This document shows positions 27,175 through 35,893 of a stretch of 64,000 bases of DNA, piece by piece. Each line of letters begins with the position of its first letter. The stretch's first letter is position 1. Where the stretch lies: contig OZ252283.1 in NCBI GenBank assembly GCA_965250025.1, positions 1,922,001-1,986,000 on the forward strand. Direction: 5' to 3'. The notes beneath the pieces were generated by a model. That model was not told where the DNA came from, did not search any database, and saw only the letters and a list, made by a program, of their open reading frames with translations. A program made the position numbers and the translations under genes. The stretch is from CBDDLD01 sp965250025 (GTDB lineage Bacteria > Bacteroidota > Bacteroidia > Flavobacteriales > Flavobacteriaceae).

Positions 27175-28020
27175 CTATAATGCGCCCCACTCTTTAAGTG
27201 AGTCCATGTTCATTTTGATGTAATCATCATTTTTAGAAGCTTTAGCGTCTTCTAACGATTTTTTAGCTGTTGCTATAGCTGCTTTTTTATCACCTAATTT
27301 TGCATAGATTAAAGACTGTTGTCTCAATTGCCAAAAACGTGGCTTCTCAATCATGGACATCGCTTTATCCATCCATTCTTTAGCTTTATTTAGGTCTCTA
27401 TCATTTCGAGCATAATATACAGCCGCTGAATAGTAATCTCCCGCAGATGGACCGCCCATTACTTTATCAATAGAGGCATCAACTATAGCATCAGTTGGCA
27501 CTTCAAACTTTACACCTGCATAAACATTCTCCCAAATGAATCCCAATTGTGCTGAATCGTTCTTTAAATCGTCAAATGAAATGGTAAACGTCTCCACTTT
27601 CATTGGCATTTTGTAGGTCTTGACAGTGGTCTTTACAGCAACTTTAGAATCGTCCCAGCTTCCTGGTGTTCCCCAGTTATTTGTATCTGAGTAAAATACA
27701 ACTTCCCAGGAATCTTGCGAAGGCTTTACAAAGATCGCATAAGATCCCGCTTTCAATTTTTCACCATCGACCATAACATCACCACTAAAAGTAATCGTTG
27801 TGTTCTTGTTGGCTCCAGCTCTCCAGTATTTCCCATAAGGTACCAAATCACCAAAAATTGTTCTTCCTTTCATACTAGGACGTGAGTATTCTAAGGTGAC
27901 ATCCGTTAAGCCTACTTTTTGCTCCACTTTAGTAAATGGGCTGGGCTGTGGTGTTTCAATTTGCGCATTTACCGCAGCGACTAATACAACGGCAAATACA
28001 AATGATAATAGTTTTTTCAT
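27175..28020 (-). CDS. DUF2911 secreted protein
   Basis: This 281-residue exported protein has a signal peptide (FAVVLVAAVNAQ) followed by a DUF2911 domain, visible in the VTLEYSRPSMKGRTIFGDLVPYG start, WRAGAN and YAIFVKPS motifs. The C-terminal ~80 residues look like TPR-type helices (YYSAAVYYARNDRDLNKA, AAIATAKKSLEDA). The function of DUF2911 is unknown; it is widespread in Bacteroidota envelopes. Monocistronic. Confidence 0.87.
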   Translation of the reverse strand: MKKLLSFVFAVVLVAAVNAQIETPQPSPFTKVEQKVGLTDVTLEYSRPSMKGRTIFGDLVPYGKYWRAGANKNTTITFSGDVMVDGEKLKAGSYAIFVKPSQDSWEVVFYSDTNNWGTPGSWDDSKVAVKTTVKTYKMPMKVETFTISFDDLKNDSAQLGFIWENVYAGVKFEVPTDAIVDASIDKVMGGPSAGDYYSAAVYYARNDRDLNKAKEWMDKAMSMIEKPRFWQLRQQSLIYAKLGDKKAAIATAKKSLEDAKASKNDDYIKMNMDSLKEWGAL

Positions 28021-28139
28021 TTTGATTAGAGTTAATTGTTGTTCTATAATTTGGTAAAATTACGTATAAGCATAGGCTATCATTGTTAACAAATCCTTAA
28101 AATCATAGGTTGTATCTTTACCAAAATTTAAATGTTTTT

Positions 28140-28802
28140 ATGAAACGTTATATCGGTGAACTTATAGGCACATTTGCAATGGTATTTTGCGGTTGTGGTG
28201 CCATGACCATTAATGAAATTACCAATGGCAGTATTAGCCATGTAGGGGTAGCCATAACCTGGGGGCTTATAGTCATGGCCATGATCTATGCGTTTGGTGA
28301 AATCTCTGGCGCTCATTTTAATCCTGCTGTCACTGTAGCATTTGCATTTGCTAAAAAATTCAGTTGGTCTGACGTTCCGAAATATATCTTGTTTCAAGCC
28401 ATTGGTGCATTTTTAGCTATTGTCATGCTATGGATACTTTTTCCGGAGAGTCATAGTTTTGGTCACACCTATCCTGCCGAAGGTTTTGAGCCCTATAAAG
28501 CTTTTATTCTGGAATTGTTGTTAACCTTCTTTCTCATGGTGGTTATCATTAATGTATCTACCGGAAGCAAAGAAGTTGGCACTATGGCTGCTATATCCGT
28601 AGGTGCTGTAATATTATTAGAAGCCATGTTTGCCGGCCCTATGACCAAAGCATCCATGAATCCGGTAAGGTCATTAGCTCCTGCCATCATTTCAGGCCAA
28701 ACAAAAGACCTATGGCTATATCTCACAGCGCCTTTTATAGGTGCTTTGTTGGCTGTTGTGAGTTGTAAACTTGTTAAAGACGAGCAATGTTGTAACGACT
28801 AG
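28140..28802 (+). CDS. MIP-family aquaporin/glycerol channel
   Basis: This protein has 220 residues from the ATG at 28140 (an upstream in-frame ATG at 28110 precedes TATCTTTA, a probable -7 box, so is unlikely). There are six membrane helices and two half-helices with HFNPAVT and SMNPVRS. The second NPA box is changed to NPV, seen in some aquaglyceroporin-like proteins. A C-terminal DEQCCND tail carries two cysteines. Transport of water versus glycerol or small neutral solutes cannot be decided. Confidence 0.9.
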   Translation: MKRYIGELIGTFAMVFCGCGAMTINEITNGSISHVGVAITWGLIVMAMIYAFGEISGAHFNPAVTVAFAFAKKFSWSDVPKYILFQAIGAFLAIVMLWILFPESHSFGHTYPAEGFEPYKAFILELLLTFFLMVVIINVSTGSKEVGTMAAISVGAVILLEAMFAGPMTKASMNPVRSLAPAIISGQTKDLWLYLTAPFIGALLAVVSCKLVKDEQCCND

Positions 28803-28855
28803 CATCTTTGCTTGCTTGTTTCTTTATTATCAAATAATCTATGGGTGTTAAATTT

Positions 28856-28898
28856 TGTTTAACTTTATCTTTTTAAAGTTAAACATTTTGTATCTTTA
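28856..28898 (+). promoter_or_regulatory. Operator site B and promoter of the TetR/ABC1 operon
   Basis: TGTTTAA (28856-28862) and TTAAACA (28879-28885) are exact inverted heptamers with a 16-nt spacer. Five nucleotides later comes TATCTTTA (28891-28898), a near match to TAnnTTTG. The expected -33 TTG position holds CTT. Transcription would start near 28904, so the TetR gene must begin at 28918, not at the upstream in-frame ATG at 28855 that overlaps the operator. Confidence 0.68.
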
Positions 28899-28917
28899 CC
28901 ATTATAAATCATTTATA

Positions 28918-29574
28918 ATGGCTAAAAAGAAAACCATAACAAAATCAGACATCATTACATTATATATGGATTATGTCTTAGAGCACAATCACAATCCTAA
29001 ATCTGTATACAGCTTTGCTAAAGCTCATCATTTTGAAGAGCAGAAATTCTATGAGTTCTTTGGATCATTTGAAGCTTTGGGACAGTCCATATTCAAAACA
29101 TTTTTTGATAAAACTACAGACATGCTATCGAAGAGTGATGATTATCAGTCTTTTGATGCACGTAATCAGCTTCTAAGCTTTTATTACACGTTTTTTGAGA
29201 TCCTTACGGCCAACAGAAGTTATGTTGTCTATGCTTTAGACACTCATAAAAAACAAATGAAGTCATTAAAAGCCTTATCACACCTTAAGAAAAGCTTTTG
29301 CAACTACATTGAACATCTGGACATTAAAACCATAGATCTAAAGCAAGAACAGCTTGAGCGCATACAAAACAGAAGCTTAAAAGAATCTGCATGGTTACAA
29401 TTGTTAGTAACCTTAAAATTTTGGTTAGATGATAGCTCCTCTGGTTTTGAAAAAACAGACATTTTTATTGAAAAATCGGTAAGAGCAAGCTTCGATTTAA
29501 TAGATATAACGCCCCTTAAAAGCATTATAGATCTCGGTAAATTTTTGTACAAAGAAAAAATGCACATGAACTAA
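28918..29574 (+). CDS. TetR-like transcriptional regulator
   Basis: This all-helical protein has 218 residues from the ATG at 28918. The N-terminal ~55 residues resemble a TetR helix-turn-helix (KSVYSFAKAHHFEEQKFYEFFG, with the FYEFF segment in place of the usual LYYHF). The rest matches the ligand-binding TetR C-terminal domain found with ABC1 kinases. It is first in an operon whose next gene begins 1 nt after its stop. An operator identical in layout to those at proteorhodopsin/blh lies just upstream, making this protein a candidate (unproven) regulator of all three loci. Confidence 0.8.
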   Translation: MAKKKTITKSDIITLYMDYVLEHNHNPKSVYSFAKAHHFEEQKFYEFFGSFEALGQSIFKTFFDKTTDMLSKSDDYQSFDARNQLLSFYYTFFEILTANRSYVVYALDTHKKQMKSLKALSHLKKSFCNYIEHLDIKTIDLKQEQLERIQNRSLKESAWLQLLVTLKFWLDDSSSGFEKTDIFIEKSVRASFDLIDITPLKSIIDLGKFLYKEKMHMN

Positions 29575-30885
29575 ATGAAAACTATTGACAACATTCCAAT
29601 ATCTAAAATTTCTAGAGCCTCAAAACTTGTAAGTACCGGGGCTAAAGTTGGTGTTAACTATCTCAAGTATTATGGCGATAAACTGGTGAATCCAGAAGAT
29701 GAAGCTAAAGAACGTCTCAACCAGAATAACGCAGAAGACATTTACAATAGTTTAAAGCAACTTAAAGGCAGTGCACTCAAAGTAGCACAGATGCTGAGCA
29801 TGGAAAAGAGCATTCTGCCTCAGGCCTACGTTGAGAAATTCTCATTATCTCAATTTTCTGTGCCGCCCTTATCACCGCCTCTCGTTATTAAAACCTTTAA
29901 AAAATATTTTGGGAGACACCCCGAAGAACTCTTTGATACTTTCAATGCAACTTCAGTAAATGCTGCCAGTATTGGACAAGTCCATCTGGCAGAAAAGGAT
30001 GGGAAAAAATTTGCTGTGAAAATCCAATACCCTGGAGTTGCAGAAAGTATTGCTTCAGATCTTGCTTTAGTGAAGCCTATTGCTATAAAAATGTTCAACA
30101 TTAAGGGGAAAGACTCTGATAAATACTTTAAAGAAGTCGAAAACAAACTAACAGAAGAAACCGATTACACTCTGGAAGTCGCACAAAGCAAGGCTGTGGT
30201 TGAAGCCTGCAAGCACATTCCTAATCTAAAATTCCCTCAATATTACGAAGCCTTATCCTCCGAACGTATCATTACTATGGATTACATGAAAGGCGAACAC
30301 CTTTCTGAATTTGTAGCACACAATACCGATCAGGAAAAATCAAACATTCTTGGGCAGGCATTATGGGATTTCTACATGTTCCAGATTCATAAACTCAAAA
30401 AAGTACATGCCGACCCACACCCTGGTAACTTCCTGATTTCTAAAAACACAGAATTGATAGCGCTTGATTTTGGCTGCATGAAGGTTATACCAGAGGATTT
30501 CTATACGCCTTACTTTGAACTCGCAAAAAAAGAATGCATTAACGATCCAAAATCATTTACAGAAAAGCTGTATGAGCTAGAGATTTTAAGACCTGATGAT
30601 ACTGAAGAAGAAATAAAATTCTTTAGTAACATGTTTCATGAACTATTAAGCCTATTTACCCAACCATTTCATGAAACACACTTTGATTTTTCTGATGCTG
30701 ATTTTTTCAACCAGATATCAGAAATGGGACAACGCTATTCTAAAAGCACAGAACTTCGTAATATGAACGGAAATAGAGGTTCTAAACATTTCATATACAT
30801 TAACAGAACATTTTTTGGGCTTTATAATTTGATGTTTGATTTGAAGGCTAAAAATGTAAGAATCGATAAATTCAACACACTCTGA
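29575..30885 (+). CDS. ABC1/UbiB-family atypical kinase
   Basis: This 436-residue protein of the ABC1 (AarF/UbiB/ADCK) family consists of kinase-like ATPases acting around quinone and isoprenoid-lipid metabolism. Motifs: KVAQ in place of the KxGQ signature (LKGSALKVAQML), the Ala-rich loop AASIGQVHLA, VKIQYPGV with the lysine, the catalytic HADPHPGNFLI and the metal-binding LDFG. No C-terminal membrane helices are evident. It abuts the TetR gene (start right after its stop) and overlaps the flavin reductase gene by 1 nt, so it belongs to the operon driven by site B. Confidence 0.92.
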   Translation: MKTIDNIPISKISRASKLVSTGAKVGVNYLKYYGDKLVNPEDEAKERLNQNNAEDIYNSLKQLKGSALKVAQMLSMEKSILPQAYVEKFSLSQFSVPPLSPPLVIKTFKKYFGRHPEELFDTFNATSVNAASIGQVHLAEKDGKKFAVKIQYPGVAESIASDLALVKPIAIKMFNIKGKDSDKYFKEVENKLTEETDYTLEVAQSKAVVEACKHIPNLKFPQYYEALSSERIITMDYMKGEHLSEFVAHNTDQEKSNILGQALWDFYMFQIHKLKKVHADPHPGNFLISKNTELIALDFGCMKVIPEDFYTPYFELAKKECINDPKSFTEKLYELEILRPDDTEEEIKFFSNMFHELLSLFTQPFHETHFDFSDADFFNQISEMGQRYSKSTELRNMNGNRGSKHFIYINRTFFGLYNLMFDLKAKNVRIDKFNTL

Positions 30886-31517
30886 TGACTGAAATTAGTG
30901 CCAAGGCTATTGATCAAATGCATCACTTATACCGAATCAACCTCATTAACAGTTGTTCGGGGTATAAGTCTGCGAATCTAATAGGTACTAAAAGTAATGA
31001 TGGTGTCTCTAATGTTGCTATTTTCAGTTCCATCACACATTTGGGTTCTAATCCTCCCCTATTAGGTTTTTTCTTAAGACCAACTACAGTTATACGCAAC
31101 ACTTATAACAATATTAAATCCACAGGTGTTTACACCATAAATCATGTTCATCAGTCTATTCTTGAAGATGCACATCATACCTCAGCTAAGTATGAAGCGG
31201 CTATTTCTGAATTTGATATGACGCATCTCAAAGAAGATTATAAGGATAATTTCGCAGCTCCATTTGTAGCGAATAGCCCAGTTCAAATAGCCATGCGTTA
31301 TGTTGAAGAATATCCTATAAAGGCAAATAAAACGATTCTATTGGTTGGAAAGATTGAAGCCTTGTATGTAGAGGACGGATTAATCGAAAAAGACGGTTTT
31401 ATTAACCTTTCTAAAGGAAAAATAGCAACCATAAACGGACTGGATGGCTATGCCATACCAGAACTCGAAATGAGACAAGCCTACCAAAGGCCAAAAACAA
31501 CAATAACAGATCATTGA
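30885..31517 (+). CDS. Flavin reductase family protein (FMN-binding split barrel)
   Basis: This 210-residue protein resembles the flavin reductase/DIM6-NTAB family, with the FMN-contacting VSNVAIFSSITHLGSNPPLLGFF region and the NTYNNIKSTGVYTINH segment. It could reduce or store flavin with NAD(P)H. The start codon overlaps the ABC1 stop (TGATG). In this operon reduced flavin supply to the FAD-dependent photolyases is an attractive but unproven role. Confidence 0.88.
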   Translation: MTEISAKAIDQMHHLYRINLINSCSGYKSANLIGTKSNDGVSNVAIFSSITHLGSNPPLLGFFLRPTTVIRNTYNNIKSTGVYTINHVHQSILEDAHHTSAKYEAAISEFDMTHLKEDYKDNFAAPFVANSPVQIAMRYVEEYPIKANKTILLVGKIEALYVEDGLIEKDGFINLSKGKIATINGLDGYAIPELEMRQAYQRPKTTITDH

Positions 31518-31562
31518 TGTTAGCTGTATTAATCAACTGTTATACTATAAATACAAGTTGGA

Positions 31563-32987
31563 ATGAAAATACTCCTCACAGGAACAACAGGTTATATTGC
31601 CAAACGATTAGCGCTACGTTTGCTTGAGGACAATCATGAACTTGTATGTTGTGTGCGCGACATGATTCGTATTCCTGACGAAATAGAAAACCACCCAAAT
31701 ATCACCTTTGTAAAAGTAGACTTCCTCAACATTGAACATACAATACTTCCCCAAGACATCGATGTGGCCTACTACCTCATACATTCTATGACGACATCTT
31801 CAAAAGATTTTGAAGCTTTAGAAAAGGAATGTGCTGCAAACTTCAAACATCTAATTGCCCAAACGAAATGCAAACAGGTCATCTATCTTAGTGGTATTGT
31901 AAATGACAACTCATTATCAAAACATTTAAGATCTAGGTTACAGGTCGAACAGGTTTTAAGGTCAAGAGACTATGCACTAACTACATTAAGAGCAGGTATC
32001 ATTGTAGGTAGTGGCAGTGCCTCTTTTGAGATCATCAGAGATATTGTAGAGAAACTCCCTGTAATGATTACACCAAAATGGCTAAATACCAAAACGCAAC
32101 CCATAGGCATACGAGACGTTCTCACCTACTTGACCAGAGTCATAGGAAAAAAAGAACTTTATAATAAGTCCTACGATATATATGGCCCTGAGATATTGAC
32201 TTATAGAGAAATGCTTTTACAATTTGCTGAAGTACGTCATTTAAAACGCTATATATATACCTTACCGGTACTTACGCCCAAACTGTCTTCATACTGGCTT
32301 TATTTTGTAACCTCTACATCATATCAACTGGCCACATCACTAGTCGACAGTATGAAAGTTGAGGTTATTGGTAAAACAAGTAATATTAACGAGATCATTG
32401 ACATAAAGCCCATAACGTATAAAAAAGCTGTGGAATTGGCATTTCAGAAAATACAACAAAATGCTGTAGTGTCTAGTTGGAAAGATGCTGTAAGTAGTGG
32501 CGTTTTTAAAGACCAACTTTCAAAACACATTGAATTGCCTCAGTATGGTTGTTTTAAAGATGTAAGGCATAGAGTCATTGTTAATGAAGACTATACTATG
32601 AATAAGCTATGGTGTATTGGAGGACGTAATGGATGGTACAGTTTTAACAGTCTATGGAAGTTAAGAGGTTATGTAGACAAATTATTTGGAGGCGTCGGGC
32701 TTAGACGTGGTAGAACGCATGATACCTACTTAGAACCAGGAGATCCACTAGATTTTTGGAGAGTGTTACTGGCTGATAAAAAACAAAAACGACTACTCCT
32801 GTTTGCTGAAATGAAACTACCCGGTGAAGCTTGGCTAGAGTTTAGTATTGTAAAAGATAAGTTATACCAACGTGCTGTTTTCAGACCTAAAGGTGTTTGG
32901 GGGCGATTGTATTGGTATATGGTATTACCATTCCATGCTTTTGTTTTTAAAGGTATGATTAACGCATTGGTAGATATCAAACAGTAG
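31563..32987 (+). CDS. SDR-family oxidoreductase with DUF2867 domain
   Basis: This 474-residue protein has an extended NAD(P)-binding SDR domain (~1-290; TGTTGYIAKRLALRLL nucleotide loop, and YLIHSM, a feature of this subgroup) joined to a C-terminal DUF2867 domain (~310-474, SRPBCC-like lipid-binding fold; LWCIGGRNGWY, FWRVLLADK). Such fusions recur beside photolyases and LitR-type light regulons in other bacteria. The reaction is unknown. It lies 45 nt after the flavin reductase gene. Confidence 0.88.
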   Translation: MKILLTGTTGYIAKRLALRLLEDNHELVCCVRDMIRIPDEIENHPNITFVKVDFLNIEHTILPQDIDVAYYLIHSMTTSSKDFEALEKECAANFKHLIAQTKCKQVIYLSGIVNDNSLSKHLRSRLQVEQVLRSRDYALTTLRAGIIVGSGSASFEIIRDIVEKLPVMITPKWLNTKTQPIGIRDVLTYLTRVIGKKELYNKSYDIYGPEILTYREMLLQFAEVRHLKRYIYTLPVLTPKLSSYWLYFVTSTSYQLATSLVDSMKVEVIGKTSNINEIIDIKPITYKKAVELAFQKIQQNAVVSSWKDAVSSGVFKDQLSKHIELPQYGCFKDVRHRVIVNEDYTMNKLWCIGGRNGWYSFNSLWKLRGYVDKLFGGVGLRRGRTHDTYLEPGDPLDFWRVLLADKKQKRLLLFAEMKLPGEAWLEFSIVKDKLYQRAVFRPKGVWGRLYWYMVLPFHAFVFKGMINALVDIKQ

Positions 32988-32996
32988 AAATAAATA

Positions 32997-33128
32997 ATGA
33001 AAAAACAACATCTTCCTGAAAAACTATGTCCGGTATGTGACAGGCCCTTTACTTGGCGAAAAAAATGGAAAAAGTGTTGGGACGATGTGAAATATTGCAG
33101 TGAAAGATGCAGAAGACAGAAACCATAA
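32997..33128 (+). CDS. DUF2256 small zinc-ribbon-like protein (43 aa)
   Basis: A 43-residue frame, too short for most gene callers, encodes a basic protein with two cysteine pairs: KLCPVCDRPF and YCSERCRR, with FTWRKKWKKCW between. This is the DUF2256 pattern, a presumed metal-binding mini-protein often found next to cryptochrome/photolyase genes. It overlaps the start of the cry-DASH gene by 22 nt in another frame, implying coupled translation. Function unknown. Confidence 0.9.
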   Translation: MKKQHLPEKLCPVCDRPFTWRKKWKKCWDDVKYCSERCRRQKP

Positions 33129-34417
33129 ATGCCCTAGTCTGGTTTAGAAATGACCTGAGAATCCACGATCAAACAGCGCTATATCAAGCCTGTTCAGAGC
33201 ATCAGCAGGTTTTAGCTATTTATTGTATAGATCCACGTCAACAGCATGAATCGGTCTTTGGATTTAAAAAAACCGATAAATTCAGGATTCAGTTTCTGTT
33301 AGAAACGCTAAGCGATTTAAAACAGAAACTTAAAAGTCTCAATATTGAATTTTTAATTTATAACGATTTCCCAGAAGCAATTATTCCTGAAGTATGTCAA
33401 ACTTATTCTATTAGTGATGTCTATTCACAAAAAGAATGGACTTCTGAAGAGGTTAATGTAGAGAAAAACGTAAAAACTAAACTACAGAACACTGTTTTAT
33501 GGCATACCTATTACGATCAGTTTTTGTACCATCCCGATGACGTTCAAATTCATTTTAAAACCATCCCACAGGTGTTTACCTCCTTTAGAAAACGACTCGA
33601 AAAGTATGCTAATGTACGTTCGGAATTAAACATCAAGATCAAGCCAATACCTTATCAAATAGAAAACACAACTCAAGTCCCTAAACTTGAAGATCTGGGT
33701 TATGAAACTTATCATAATCACCCTAATACCGCTTTCCCTTTCAAAGGCGGAGAGACTGAAGCTTTAGCACGGTTGAACGATTATACATTTAATACTAAAA
33801 AGCTGGGGTATTATAAGAAGACACGTAATGGTCTTATAGGTAAAGATTACAGTTCTAAATTATCGGCGTGGTTAGCCAATGGGAGTCTATCTCCAAGAAC
33901 AGTCTATTGGACTGTAAAACAATTTGAAAAAACCCATTTTAAAAACCAATCCACTTACTGGCTAATTTTTGAATTGATATGGCGCGATTACTTTAAATAC
34001 ATCTCAAAGCAGCATGGTTCCCAAATTTTTAAATTGGATGGTATTCTCAAAAAACAATACTCGTGGTCTAACGATCAAATTCAAGTTCAAAAATGGATTC
34101 ACGGAGAAACTTCCAATGATTTTGTCAATGCAAATATGATAGAACTTAAGACTACCGGTTGGATGAGTAATCGTGGCCGACAGAATGTCGCCTCTTATTT
34201 TGCAAAGACATTACAATTGGATTGGCGTATTGGTGCTGCCTATTTTGAATCGCTTTTAATTGATTATGATGTGCACAGCAATTATGGTAACTGGATGTAT
34301 GTTGCAGGTGTAGGTAATGATCCCAGAGATCGTGTTTTTAATGTGGAACTACAAGCAGAACGTTACGATACTGATCATAGATACAGATCACTATGGTTGC
34401 AAACAAGCTTATTTTAA
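33107..34417 (+). CDS. Cryptochrome DASH
   Basis: This 436-residue member of the photolyase/cryptochrome family has an N-terminal photolyase alpha/beta domain (LVWFRNDLRIHDQTAL) that binds an antenna pterin, and a C-terminal FAD domain with cry-DASH features: LIWRDYFKY, TGWMSNRGRQNVASYF and DYDVHSNYGNWMYVAGVGNDPR. Cry-DASH proteins repair CPDs mainly in single-stranded or looped DNA and may signal in blue light. The gene overlaps DUF2256 and is followed 7 nt later by the next photolyase homologue. Length is normal for bacterial cry-DASH. Confidence 0.95.
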   Translation: MQKTETINALVWFRNDLRIHDQTALYQACSEHQQVLAIYCIDPRQQHESVFGFKKTDKFRIQFLLETLSDLKQKLKSLNIEFLIYNDFPEAIIPEVCQTYSISDVYSQKEWTSEEVNVEKNVKTKLQNTVLWHTYYDQFLYHPDDVQIHFKTIPQVFTSFRKRLEKYANVRSELNIKIKPIPYQIENTTQVPKLEDLGYETYHNHPNTAFPFKGGETEALARLNDYTFNTKKLGYYKKTRNGLIGKDYSSKLSAWLANGSLSPRTVYWTVKQFEKTHFKNQSTYWLIFELIWRDYFKYISKQHGSQIFKLDGILKKQYSWSNDQIQVQKWIHGETSNDFVNANMIELKTTGWMSNRGRQNVASYFAKTLQLDWRIGAAYFESLLIDYDVHSNYGNWMYVAGVGNDPRDRVFNVELQAERYDTDHRYRSLWLQTSLF

Positions 34418-34423
34418 TACGCT

Positions 34424-35893
34424 ATGGATTCAGTTGTACTCATATTTCCACATCAGTTATTTAAAGATCATTCTGCTTTAAAAAACAATAGTGTTATTTA
34501 TCTTATCGAAGCGTATTTATTTTTCAACCACTATAAATTTCATAAGCAAAAAATAGCATTTCATCGTGCCAGTATGAAAGCCTATGAAGCTTACCTTATA
34601 TCTAAAGAATACAACGTTCGCTATATCGAAGCTACAGATCCTTTAAGTGATATACGCTTGCTTATACCCCAGTTGGTAAAAGAAGGCATAAAGACCTTAC
34701 ATGTTACCGACCCTACCGACAATTGGTTAGAGAAACGTATTAAAGAAGCTGGTAAAGAACTTAAGATATTTTGGTATGAAAACCCTTTATTCATTAACAC
34801 AAAACAAGAACTCGGATCGTTTTTCAAACCTAGTAAAAAGAAATTTTTTCAAACATCATTCTACAAAACACAACGCCAACAACGCAATATATTAATGCAA
34901 TCAGGAATGCCTGTTGGTGGAAAGTGGACTTACGATACAGAAAACAGAAAAAAATTTCCAAAACATAAAACACCTCCGGTAATTCAGTTTCCGGATGAGA
35001 CTAACCATCATATTGAGGCCAGAACTTACGTCTATAAAAACTTCGATGCGCATTACGGAGAGCTCAATAGCAATACGCTTTATCCTATTGATCATGACTC
35101 AGCTTCATTATGGTTAGACGATTTTTTAGCGCATAGATTCTACGATTTCGGAATTTATGAAGATGCTATTGTAAAGCATGAACAGTATCTCAATCACAGT
35201 GTACTTTCCCCATTAATCAATACTGGTCTATTAGATCCTAAAGAAGTCATACACCGCGCAATAAGTTATGCAAAAGCCAATGACATACCATTAAATTCAA
35301 CTGAAGGCTTTGTAAGACAAATTTTGGGATGGCGAGAATTCATCAGAGGCATCTATGAAGTTAAAGGCTCAGAAGAACGTACAAAAAACTTTTGGGGGTT
35401 TACGCGTAAAATACCTCAGTCATTTTATACCGGAAATACAGGTATTGAACCGGTAGACGATGTTATTAAAAACGTATTAAAGACAGGCTATGCACATCAT
35501 ATTGAACGCCTGATGATCTTGGGGAATTTTATGATGTTATGCGAATTTGATCCTAATGACGTTTATCAATGGTTCATGGAACTATTCATTGACGCTTATG
35601 ATTGGGTTATGGTTCCCAATGTGTACGGAATGAGCTTATATGCCGATGGTGGCCTAATGTCTACAAAGCCTTATATCAGCAGTAGTAATTATATTAAAAA
35701 AATGAGCAACTATCCAAATGGTAACTGGCAAAACATATGGGACGGTTTGTTCTGGACATTTATGGATAAGCACCGTGATTTCTTTTTGGGCAATCCCAGA
35801 CTTGGAATGCTTATTAGGACATTTGATAAAATGCAGCAGAGCACTAAAACCGATCACTTAAACCATGCAAAAACTTTTCTAGAACAATTGTAA
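34424..35893 (+). CDS. FeS-BCP-type (DPRP) photolyase homologue lacking the Fe-S cysteines
   Basis: This 489-residue protein belongs to the deoxyribodipyrimidine photolyase-related group (FeS-BCP, PhrB (6-4) photolyase-like): N-terminal LIFPHQLFKDH, the HRASMKAY segment, EGFVRQILGWREFIRGIY and GYAHHIERLMILGNFMML in the FAD domain. Classical members bind a 4Fe-4S cluster through four Cys. Here only Cys373 (MLCEF, matching the first ligand) remains, and it is the only Cys in the protein. The loop after KKMSNY (residues 426-430) that normally holds the other three is short (PNGNWQNIWDG). It overlaps the following cryptochrome by 1 nt. FAD use is probable; a cluster is not. Confidence 0.88.
   Translation: MDSVVLIFPHQLFKDHSALKNNSVIYLIEAYLFFNHYKFHKQKIAFHRASMKAYEAYLISKEYNVRYIEATDPLSDIRLLIPQLVKEGIKTLHVTDPTDNWLEKRIKEAGKELKIFWYENPLFINTKQELGSFFKPSKKKFFQTSFYKTQRQQRNILMQSGMPVGGKWTYDTENRKKFPKHKTPPVIQFPDETNHHIEARTYVYKNFDAHYGELNSNTLYPIDHDSASLWLDDFLAHRFYDFGIYEDAIVKHEQYLNHSVLSPLINTGLLDPKEVIHRAISYAKANDIPLNSTEGFVRQILGWREFIRGIYEVKGSEERTKNFWGFTRKIPQSFYTGNTGIEPVDDVIKNVLKTGYAHHIERLMILGNFMMLCEFDPNDVYQWFMELFIDAYDWVMVPNVYGMSLYADGGLMSTKPYISSSNYIKKMSNYPNGNWQNIWDGLFWTFMDKHRDFFLGNPRLGMLIRTFDKMQQSTKTDHLNHAKTFLEQL

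Noticed and set aside
28855..28917. In-frame extension of the TetR gene to an ATG at 28855
   Set aside because: It overlaps the operator and -7 box, and the added residues are unlike the family N-terminus.
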